From CAKZSU01 sp044223895 (GTDB lineage: Bacteria; Patescibacteriota; Microgenomatia; UBA10105; UBA927), in contig JBGALL010000019.1 in assembly GCA_044223895.1 (NCBI GenBank), positions 1 to 26,666 of the forward strand: a stretch of 26,666 bases of DNA. The letters run 5' to 3'. The translations under genes and the position numbers were made by a program. The notes under the pieces were generated by a model. It was not told the origin of the DNA. It ran no database searches and saw nothing but the letters and a program-made list of their open reading frames with translations. This document shows, in pieces, positions 16,940 to 22,490 of this stretch; position 1 is the stretch's first letter; the number at the start of each line of letters is the position of its first letter.

Positions 16940-16945
16940 TTTATA
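16940..16945 (-). promoter_or_regulatory. -10-like box (TATAAA) for the UvrD/PcrA gene
   Basis: Minus-strand TATAAA ends 5 nt before the ATG at 16934, in a 30-nt gap after the surface-protein gene. No Shine-Dalgarno and only a poor -35. It matches the leaderless spacing seen elsewhere in the window. Confidence 0.35.
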
Positions 16946-16964
16946 CTATCACAAATGGGTTAGA

Positions 16965-17663
16965 TTAAAATGCGAGACCTAATACAAGAAGTAAAATTCC
17001 TCCAGCTATGACACCAATACCTAGAATTGTAGTCCCTGTACCGGTAACAGGTACTTTCGGAGTAGGGACAAAGTAACAGGCACAATTCGGTTGTTCAGTA
17101 CACTGTGGGTTCCTACAATAGCCATTTGAACAAATTAATGAATTACCACAGTCTGCATTGGTAGAGCAGGTGTAATTACAGGAACCTGGAGCTGGTGTAT
17201 TGGTTGGTCGTGGTGTATTGGTAATACTTGGTGTATTCGTTGGTGTAGCCGAAGGACCAGGAGTGGGGGTATTTGATGGTGTAGGTGTATTGGTCGGTGT
17301 AGCTGAAGGACCAGGCGTTGGCGAATATATTGGTGTAGGGGTATTAGACGGTATAGGAGTATTAGAAGGTCGAGGCGTATTCGATGGTACAGGTGTATTA
17401 GAGGGGGGAATTGGTGTATTGGTTGGCGTGTTAGTAGGTACTGTAAGAGAAAAAGCTAAGGTACATTCTTGTGGAGTTCCAGTAGGTGTCTCACCAGCTA
17501 TATTAAAAGAAATGGTACATGCACTAGATGCAGCTCTTGAATCTGAGTTAGTAACATTAGATCGCTGCTGAAGTTTGAGACTAACAAAGAGGGTAGTTAA
17601 CCCAAGTCCTGCAGTCCCTAATAACAGTAATGTTACGTACCAATATTTTTTGATCAATTCCAT
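16965..17663 (-). CDS. Type B surface protein (B1): N-terminal anchor, TP-rich stalk, 8-Cys module, C-terminal VPVTG-TM
   Basis: 232 residues. Parts in order: a short basic start and TM helix (8-28); a juxtamembrane QQRSNVTNSDSRAASSACTI; a Thr-Pro-Asn stalk at about 75-160 built from TNTP, SNTP and GPSATP units; and a Cys-rich module (162-196) with spacing C-x3-C-x5-C-x5-C-x4-C-x4-C-x5-C-x-C. It ends with KVPVTGTG (203-210) and a hydrophobic stretch finishing LGLAF. The VPVTG resembles a sortase LPxTG signal, but no basic tail follows the helix and no sortase is in the window. The C-terminal 70 residues are nearly identical to those of B2 (20672-21385). It lies 20 nt after the A1 gene, with no Shine-Dalgarno. 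Probably an exported, O-glycosylatable wall or surface protein; the function is unknown. Confidence 0.75.
   Translation of the reverse strand: MELIKKYWYVTLLLLGTAGLGLTTLFVSLKLQQRSNVTNSDSRAASSACTISFNIAGETPTGTPQECTLAFSLTVPTNTPTNTPIPPSNTPVPSNTPRPSNTPIPSNTPTPIYSPTPGPSATPTNTPTPSNTPTPGPSATPTNTPSITNTPRPTNTPAPGSCNYTCSTNADCGNSLICSNGYCRNPQCTEQPNCACYFVPTPKVPVTGTGTTILGIGVIAGGILLLVLGLAF
17187..17445 (-). repeat. Thr-Pro-Asn codon repeats (stalk of B1)
   Basis: Imperfect 9-18 bp units encoding TNTP, SNTP and GPSATP on the minus strand. The plus strand reads as GGTGTATTGGTNGGTGT-like G/T-rich repeats. Similar stalks occur in A1 (about 17960-18096), A2 (about 19310-19545), B2 (about 20898-21020 and 21150-21215) and A3 (about 21670-21880). 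They are coding low-complexity repeats and offer substrate for slippage and recombination. Confidence 0.8.
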
Positions 17664-17683
17664 GGTAATTCATGAACGTTTCT

Positions 17684-18463
17684 TTATTGCCATACTCCAC
17701 TAATAAATAATTCTGCTGTAATAGAGAAGGTAATTGTTCCATCATTTGGAATCGTATAATCAAAGATCCATTCTCCAGAACTGTTAGTGTTTGTAGATAC
17801 TCTCCAATTAGTCTCATTATTAATTTTTATACGAGCTTGGGTAGCGTTAGTTCCGACCACTGCAATAACTATCTGATCATTTTTCATTAATGTATTTGGA
17901 TTAACCACGACGCCATTTTTATAAACTTTAATATTTTGACACTCACCTAGAACAGGAGTCATTGTCGGTGTATTAGATGGAGGAACTGGTGTGTTTGTCG
18001 GCGTTCCTGATGGATTAGGCGTAGCCGAAGGACCTGTTGTAGGAGTAGGAGTTCTCGTTGGAGTGTTAGTTGGAGGGGGTGGAGTATTCGTCGCTCCTCC
18101 TGAAGTACATTGGCTATTTGTGTCACAGGTATTGTTATCTTCGTTATCACAAACACCAGGAGCGTTATTTACTGTCACACATGAACCACTTTGACATTCT
18201 CGATGAGTTCCCCCATTTGGGTTGGGACAGCCAGCTGGAGTTGGTGTTTTTGAAGGAGTTGTACCCCCGCCCCCGCCACCAGGTTCACAAGCACACTCAC
18301 CTTGAGTATCTTGAGTAATAACCACACAATGGCCAGCTCTACTGGCTCCCGCTGGCACACATTCTGCCAGTACATTACAAGAGGATCCTTCAGGTTTATC
18401 AATTATTATTGGCCGCTCGATCACAGAAACCTTGAGAATTTGATGCTCTGGGTGGATATACAC
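17684..18463 (-). CDS. Type A surface protein A1, C-terminal part (frameshifted from 18399-18950)
   Basis: This frame carries the C-terminal two thirds of A1: a Cys module PEGSSCNVLAECVPAGAS...CACEPGG, a second Cys module (PNPNGGTHREC to DTNSQC), a TP stalk, and an approximately 85-residue C-terminal beta-type domain from GECQNIKVYKNG to FISGVWQ. The frame opens with a GTG at 18463 that has no ribosome site and lies inside the N-terminal reading frame. It is therefore best read as the continuation of the upstream ORF after a frameshift near 18405. Joining the two needs a +1 shift (one base lost) in the run AATAATAATTGAT. The join gives a protein of about 420 residues organised like intact A2. 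Whether the gene is broken, phase-variable or misassembled cannot be told from sequence alone. Confidence 0.65.
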   Translation of the reverse strand: MYIHPEHQILKVSVIERPIIIDKPEGSSCNVLAECVPAGASRAGHCVVITQDTQGECACEPGGGGGGTTPSKTPTPAGCPNPNGGTHRECQSGSCVTVNNAPGVCDNEDNNTCDTNSQCTSGGATNTPPPPTNTPTRTPTPTTGPSATPNPSGTPTNTPVPPSNTPTMTPVLGECQNIKVYKNGVVVNPNTLMKNDQIVIAVVGTNATQARIKINNETNWRVSTNTNSSGEWIFDYTIPNDGTITFSITAELFISGVWQ

Positions 18464-18476
18464 AAAGGTTTATTGG
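18264..18476 (-). repeat. Shared cassette, copy 1 (213 bp)
   Basis: Reading the two copies base by base, this block is identical to 21883-22084 except for 11 extra bases (TATTATTGGCC on the plus strand, about 18404-18414). It encodes the NLCVYPPRASNSQGFCDR and PEGSSC...CACEPGG modules in two different frames. Sequence outside the block diverges at once on both sides. Such identity between otherwise diverged paralogs points to recent gene conversion, duplication, or an assembly artefact at a repeat. Confidence 0.9.
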
Positions 18477-18950
18477 GGTGGGACTAGGAGTAATAGTCAT
18501 GCTCACACAACCACATAGACCAGAGCCATTTCCTTGACAGTATCCACCATTGCCACCACATGGTGTGCCATCCGTAGACCCTAAACATGAGGCTGCTCCG
18601 GTAGTACAAACTTCTCCGGGATAGGCTCTTCCTCGAGTATCAGCTAGTTGTCTTTGTTGATTGATAACCACACCCAAAATTGGAAGAGATATTAAGAAAA
18701 ATAAAATTACTGCTATTAGAATTCCTTTGTTCATTTTTTTAGGAGGAGGGGAATTATTGGGAATAGATGAGTGAGGAGGATCGTCTACTAGAGGTTGAGG
18801 AACAGTGGTTGTTGATGACGAATTCATAGGGGCAGTTGATTGATTGGTAGAATCTGTCGTATCCATCAAAGCAGAAAGATCTGGGACAGGTACAGATGTG
18901 TTATTTCCTGAGTCTGTATTTTGATTTTGAGAAGCATCTAGTATATCCAT
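18399..18950 (-). CDS. Type A surface protein A1, N-terminal part (ends at a premature stop)
   Basis: 183 residues. A Ser/Thr/Asn-rich cytoplasmic tail contains PDLSALMD (23-30), then PPPKKMNKG and a TM helix (76-96). A juxtamembrane INQQRQLADTRGRAYPGE follows, with Cys-rich extracellular sequence ending in NLCVYPPRASNSQGFCDRAANNN and a stop. The same PDLSxLMD at the same residues, the same helix and the same QQRQ motif occur in intact A2. The stop falls between two Cys modules that continue in another frame at 17684-18463, so this is a fragment of one larger gene. If translated as is, it would be a membrane-anchored stub. A promoter-like sequence and a hairpin precede the start. Confidence 0.7.
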   Translation of the reverse strand: MDILDASQNQNTDSGNNTSVPVPDLSALMDTTDSTNQSTAPMNSSSTTTVPQPLVDDPPHSSIPNNSPPPKKMNKGILIAVILFFLISLPILGVVINQQRQLADTRGRAYPGEVCTTGAASCLGSTDGTPCGGNGGYCQGNGSGLCGCVSMTITPSPTPINLCVYPPRASNSQGFCDRAANNN

Positions 18951-18962
18951 GGAATAAAACCG

Positions 18963-19014
18963 GGGAAAATATTCCCTACATATTACAGTAATTTATTCTC
19001 GTAATAGGCGTCAA
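18963..19014 (-). promoter_or_regulatory. Possible promoter and 5'-UTR hairpin upstream of A1
   Basis: Minus-strand TTGACG (19014-19009), an 18-nt spacer and a weak TACTGT (18990-18985). A small hairpin GGGAA-TATT-TTCCC (18976-18963) follows, ending 12 nt before the ATG at 18950. The -35 and the 18-nt spacer match the rpsT promoter, but the -10 is poor. The hairpin could affect initiation or stability of the A1 mRNA; it has no U-tract, so it is not a terminator. Confidence 0.35.
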
Positions 19015-19029
19015 GAGTCAGTTAGAGGA

Positions 19030-20634
19030 TTATTGCCATACTCCGGCTATCAATAGTTCTGCTGTAATCGCAAAAGATAGAGTTCCATCCGAAGGTAAGG
19101 TATAGTTAAAAATCCATTCACCATTACTATTCTTCGTGGTTGATATTCTCCAATTCACTTCATTATTTATTCTAATCCGAGCCTGGGTCGCATTACTCCC
19201 CACGACGGCTATGACAATCTGATCACCTTTACTCAGGGTACTTGGGCTTGGAATTATAACGACACCATTTTTATATATTTTAATATTTTGACATTCACCA
19301 ATAATCGGCGTCATCGTTGGTGGATTCGTGAGAACAGGAGTTGTAGAAGGATTAGGTGAATTAGAGGGGATAGAAGTAGGATTAGCAGATGGATTAGGTG
19401 TGGATGAAGGCCCTGTCGTTGGAGTAGGCGTTCGCGTGGGTGTATTTGTCGGCGTACCCGATGGATTTGGTGTGGCAGAAGGACCAGCAGTTGGGGTTGG
19501 AGTACGAGTCGGTGTACTTGTTGGAGGTCTTGGGGTATTCGTGGCTCCTCCAGAAGTACATTGGTTATTTGTGTCACAGGTATTGTTGTCTTCATTATCA
19601 CAAACACCAGGTGCATTATTTACTGTCACACATGAACCACTTAGACATTCCCGATGCGTTCCACCATTTGGATTAGAACATCCCGGAATTGGTGTTGGGG
19701 TTTTTGTAGGTCCAGTACCCCCAGGACAACAACTAACACCAGCAATAGATTCACACCCCTGGGGAGTAGTAACATACCCCAGTGTTCCACAAGTTCCTCC
19801 TGGTTCTTGGCAAAACCCACCTGCACAAGTAGGATCTGCACAACGCCTGGTTGGACATTGTGATTCAGAATAACCTGCATTTATACATTCTTCTTTACAA
19901 GTGAAATTAGTTGGCGGTGTACATTGACTTACGGGAACAGTAGTAAATTGGCCAAGTGAATTACAACTGTAACATTGCCCGTTATTTCCTAAACATTTTC
20001 TACCTATGGAATATTGGGTTCCAACGGGATCTCCGGTGCACTGACCGATACATGAACTTGCAGGAATATTGACACAGGTGCAGCCATTATTGCTGGTATT
20101 AGTTACCCTGCATTTGCCACTGAAATTCGGACCACAGCCATCGCCATCTGCCATCCCTGAACAATCACTACTAGAGGAGGTACTACAAAGTATCGTAGTA
20201 TTGTCACACATTCTTTCCGTGCTATCCCAAATTGGTGTGCCATTATTTAAATTACATTGATAAATCAATCCATCGGTACAGGTTGTATTCCCTACTTCTC
20301 CCGTTGAGCATGGCTGACCAGAATAAGCAGCGTGGTTCCTGATATCGGCAATTTGTCTCTGTTGGGTAACAACTATACCTATAATAGGTAGAGAAATAAA
20401 AAAGAATAATAAGATTGCAATTAATATACCTTTATTTAATTTTTTAGGTGGGACTGATGGACTAGAGGGATCGGAAGAATCATCTAAATTTGATGTGGCG
20501 TTTATTGGAGCAGCTGGTAGTGTAGTGGTTGAGTCATTTCCTGTATCCATTAAAACCGAAAGGTCGGGGATAGTTGAATCATCATCCTCTGAAGGATTAT
20601 TTCTTTGATTTTGAGATGCACCAGATGTATTCAT
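19030..20634 (-). CDS. Type A surface protein A2 (intact), Cys-rich with TP stalk and C-terminal GVWQ domain
   Basis: 534 residues, the only unbroken type A gene. Order: a cytoplasmic Ser/Asp-rich tail with PDLSVLMD (23-30); KKLNKG and a TM helix (69-89); TQQRQIADIRNHAAYSGQPC; about 220 residues with many Cys, including CKEECINAGYSESQC and GVSCCPGG; a module CSNPNGGTHREC to DTNNQC shared with A1; a long TP stalk; and the C-terminal domain GECQNIKIYKNG to LLIAGVWQ. The C-terminal domain resembles a beta-sandwich seen, as I recall, in other Microgenomates surface proteins (IKvY...GD.V...G...ARi.iN...YtIP). It starts 37 nt after the B2 stop, without a Shine-Dalgarno. A structural or adhesive surface role is inference. 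Confidence 0.8.
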   Translation of the reverse strand: MNTSGASQNQRNNPSEDDDSTIPDLSVLMDTGNDSTTTLPAAPINATSNLDDSSDPSSPSVPPKKLNKGILIAILLFFFISLPIIGIVVTQQRQIADIRNHAAYSGQPCSTGEVGNTTCTDGLIYQCNLNNGTPIWDSTERMCDNTTILCSTSSSSDCSGMADGDGCGPNFSGKCRVTNTSNNGCTCVNIPASSCIGQCTGDPVGTQYSIGRKCLGNNGQCYSCNSLGQFTTVPVSQCTPPTNFTCKEECINAGYSESQCPTRRCADPTCAGGFCQEPGGTCGTLGYVTTPQGCESIAGVSCCPGGTGPTKTPTPIPGCSNPNGGTHRECLSGSCVTVNNAPGVCDNEDNNTCDTNNQCTSGGATNTPRPPTSTPTRTPTPTAGPSATPNPSGTPTNTPTRTPTPTTGPSSTPNPSANPTSIPSNSPNPSTTPVLTNPPTMTPIIGECQNIKIYKNGVVIIPSPSTLSKGDQIVIAVVGSNATQARIRINNEVNWRISTTKNSNGEWIFNYTLPSDGTLSFAITAELLIAGVWQ

Positions 20635-20671
20635 GTTTAAATGAACGGTCTACTGATAACTATCTTTCACA

Positions 20672-21385
20672 TTAGAAAGCTAATCCTAGTATAAGTAGCA
20701 AAATTCCACCGCCAATGACGCCTATACCCAGAATAGTAGTACCAGTCCCAGTAACAGGCACCTTGGGAGTAGGAACAAAGTAACAGGCACAATTAGGTTG
20801 TTCAGTACATTGTGGATTTCTACAATAACCGTTTGAACAAATCATTGAATTTGCACAATCCGCATTTGAGGAACAGCCTGCATTACACGCTCCCGGTGCC
20901 GGTGTGTTTGTCGGTCTAGGGGTATTTGTTAAGGTTGGCGTGAGAGTTGGTGACGGTGTCCCTGATGGCGTAGGTGTGTTCGATGGAATAGGCGTGTTAG
21001 ATGGAGCAGGAGTATTAGAGGGGGTTGGTGATGAACAGACACATCCAGTTTCATTCACACAAGAAGGTGCTCTACACGAGCCGTTATAGCAGGTAAGACC
21101 CGATGCACAATTTGCGACAGACGTACACGATTGATTGCATGAAGCAGGAACCGGAGTAGGTGTACGGGTTGGTGTTGCTGAAGGACCTTCCGTAGGAGAC
21201 GGGGTTGGAGAATCTGGAACGAGTGAAAAAGTTATAGTGCATGCAGCTGAGGCTGCTTGTGAATTTTGATTGGTAACATTCGATTTCTGTTGTAATTGCA
21301 AGCTTATGTATAAAGTACTAAAACCCAGTCCTACAGTTCCCAACAGTAGAAGAAGAACATACCAATATTTTTTAAACAGATCCAT
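20672..21385 (-). CDS. Type B surface protein (B2), two 8-Cys modules and C-terminal VPVTG-TM
   Basis: 237 residues from the ATG at 21385 (MDLFKKYWYVLLLLLG), chosen because it aligns with the B1 start and lies 16 nt after the A3 stop. An in-frame upstream GTG at 21421 would overlap A3. Order: TM helix, QQKSNVTNQNSQAASAACTI, a short TP stretch, a first 8-Cys module (CNQSC to CVC), a TP stalk, a second 8-Cys module (CNAGC to CAC), then KVPVTGTG and a hydrophobic end LGLAF. Both modules keep exactly the spacing C-x3-C-x5-C-x5-C-x4-C-x4-C-x5-C-x-C seen in B1. The extra module makes B2 an internal-duplication variant of B1. Probably secreted and anchored at both ends or processed at one. Confidence 0.75.
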   Translation of the reverse strand: MDLFKKYWYVLLLLLGTVGLGFSTLYISLQLQQKSNVTNQNSQAASAACTITFSLVPDSPTPSPTEGPSATPTRTPTPVPASCNQSCTSVANCASGLTCYNGSCRAPSCVNETGCVCSSPTPSNTPAPSNTPIPSNTPTPSGTPSPTLTPTLTNTPRPTNTPAPGACNAGCSSNADCANSMICSNGYCRNPQCTEQPNCACYFVPTPKVPVTGTGTTILGIGVIGGGILLLILGLAF

Positions 21386-21401
21386 ATATTTATTTATACC
21401 A

Positions 21402-22028
21402 TTATTGCCATACTCCACCAATAAACAATTCTCCTTGTATCTTTAATGAGGTAACCCCGGTAGTTGGAATTGTGTAATTAAAGATCCATTCTCCAGAAGC
21501 ATTCTTGGTTGTGGACACTCTCCAGGTTGTTTCATTGTTAATTTGAATACGAGCTTGTGTCGCATTTGTTCCCACTACTGCTATAACAATAGTATCTCCT
21601 GGTTGTAAGGTTGTGGGAATAACCACGACATTATTTTTGTATAATTTAATGTTCAAACATTGCCCTATAACAGGGGTTGGTGTTGGTGTATTGGTGGGTG
21701 TAGGCGTTGGTGTCCGGGTAGGAGTGTTAGTCGGCGTATTCGTTGCTACAGGTGTATTCGTAGGCACAGGAGTAGGTATCCGAGTAGCAGTTGGAGGAGG
21801 GTTTGTAGGTGGAGGGTTCGTTGGTGGTGGATTTGTCGGTGGAACTGGAGTAGGTGTACGAGTTGGCGTACTAGTTGGATTTCCCCCGCCCCCGCCACCA
21901 GGTTCACAAGCACACTCACCTTGAGTATCTTGAGTAATAACCACACAATGGCCAGCTCTACTGGCTCCCGCTGGCACACATTCTGCCAGTACATTACAAG
22001 AGGATCCTTCAGGTTTATCAATGCTCGA
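21402..22028 (-). CDS. Type A surface protein A3, C-terminal part (frameshifted from the 22486 ORF)
   Basis: Open frame without a proper start codon, preceded in frame by a stop at 22031-22029; the first possible start is a GTG at 21977. It encodes the PEGSSC...CACEPGG module (identical DNA to A1), a Thr-Pro stalk with three PPPTN units, and the C-terminal domain from GQCLNIKLYKNN to FIGGVWQ. It is the natural continuation of the N-terminal half at 22486, but the join requires a -1 (or +2) shift, the opposite of A1. It lacks the GGTHREC Cys module present in A1 and A2. Joined, A3 would be about 360 residues. Confidence 0.65.
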   Translation of the reverse strand, partial: SSIDKPEGSSCNVLAECVPAGASRAGHCVVITQDTQGECACEPGGGGGGNPTSTPTRTPTPVPPTNPPPTNPPPTNPPPTATRIPTPVPTNTPVATNTPTNTPTRTPTPTPTNTPTPTPVIGQCLNIKLYKNNVVVIPTTLQPGDTIVIAVVGTNATQARIQINNETTWRVSTTKNASGEWIFNYTIPTTGVTSLKIQGELFIGGVWQ

Positions 22029-22486
22029 TCACAGAAACCTTGAGAATTTGATGCTCTGGGTGGATATACACAAAGGTTTATTGGAGTTGGTGTAGGAGTA
22101 CTGGTAGGAGGAACAATACAGTCACAGTTATTAGCAAAAGAAGTACGACAGGTACCAGTTGTTAAACACGAATCACCATCAACTTTGCCTAAACATGAAG
22201 AAGCACTCCCTGCTAGACAAGCATCGCCTGGATAGGCACGTGTTCGATTATCAGCTATCTGTCGTTGTTGGTTGATAACTAAACCCAACAGAGGAAGTGA
22301 AATGAGGAAAAAAAGAATTAGTGCTATAAACAACCCTTTTGGTTGTTTGAGTTGCGCTACAAAACTTGAAGATGTAAAGACATGTTTGTTCGGAGGATCT
22401 AAAGGCTGAAGATCACTTGACGGGGTAGTGAACTCTTGGGCGTTTTCTCTGGAGTCATTGTTTACCAATTCGTCTGGGTCGCTCAT
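21746..22486 (-). CDS. Type A surface protein A3, N-terminal part (out of frame after about 22025)
   Basis: The real protein starts at ATG 22486 (MSDPDELVNN), 4 nt after the upstream gene's stop. It has a cytoplasmic tail of about 50 residues, a TM helix (51-71), INQQRQIADNRTRAYPGDAC, Cys-rich sequence, a short TP stretch and NLCVYPPRASNSQGFCDRA. From there the ORF runs in the wrong frame (LINLKDPLVMYW onwards) to 21746, translating the opposite frame of the shared cassette and TP stalk into Leu/Gln/His-rich nonsense. The sensible continuation is at 21402-22028. The PDLSxLMD motif of A1 and A2 is only weakly echoed (SSDLQPLD). The gene is broken or shifted at the same junction as A1. Confidence 0.65.
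   Translation of the reverse strand: MSDPDELVNNDSRENAQEFTTPSSDLQPLDPPNKHVFTSSSFVAQLKQPKGLFIALILFFLISLPLLGLVINQQRQIADNRTRAYPGDACLAGSASSCLGKVDGDSCLTTGTCRTSFANNCDCIVPPTSTPTPTPINLCVYPPRASNSQGFCDRALINLKDPLVMYWQNVCQREPVELAIVWLLLKILKVSVLVNLVAGAGEIQLVRQLVHLLQFHRQIHHQRTLHLQTLLQLLLGYLLLCLRIHL
21799..21843 (-). repeat. Three tandem 15-bp units (PPPTN) in the A3 stalk
   Basis: Three consecutive 15-bp units of the form GGNTTYGTNGGTGGN on the plus strand, encoding repeated PPPTN on the minus strand. The third-position differences show they are not a very recent slippage product. The unit length preserves the frame. Confidence 0.75.
21883..22084 (-). repeat. Shared cassette, copy 2 (202 bp)
   Basis: Identical to 18264-18476 except that 11 bases are absent at the position after plus-strand TTTATCAAT (about 22022). 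Includes the C-rich run coding for a Gly tract at one edge and the NLCVYPPRAS module at the other. See copy 1. Confidence 0.9.
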
Positions 22487-22490
22487 AAAT

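Noticed and set aside
18393..18405. UGA-as-glycine code (Gracilibacteria/SR1) to rescue the A1 stop
   Set aside because: TGA is followed in the same frame at once by TAA, and TGA ends rmuC and the 67-residue gene at sensible places.
18395..18420. Programmed +1 frameshift at AAT-TGA in A1, prfB-like
   Set aside because: The P-site Asn tRNA could not re-pair after slipping, no internal Shine-Dalgarno stimulator is seen, and A3 needs the opposite shift at the same junction.
18440..18463. Independent start at the GTG at 18463 for the A1 C-terminal ORF
   Set aside because: No ribosome-binding site, it lies inside conserved coding sequence of the other frame, and the resulting protein would lack any export signal.
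17187..21880. Short direct repeats that could suggest a CRISPR array or VNTR
   Set aside because: Units are 9-18 bp, in coding frame, without spacers of constant length, and encode TNTP-type stalks.
17200..21924. Plus-strand ORFs rich in GVGV/LVGV (for example 17200-17571, 19328-19873, 21613-21924)
   Set aside because: They are the reverse-strand reading of Thr-Pro-Asn stalk codons; the minus-strand frames have anchors, Cys modules and homologous paralogs.
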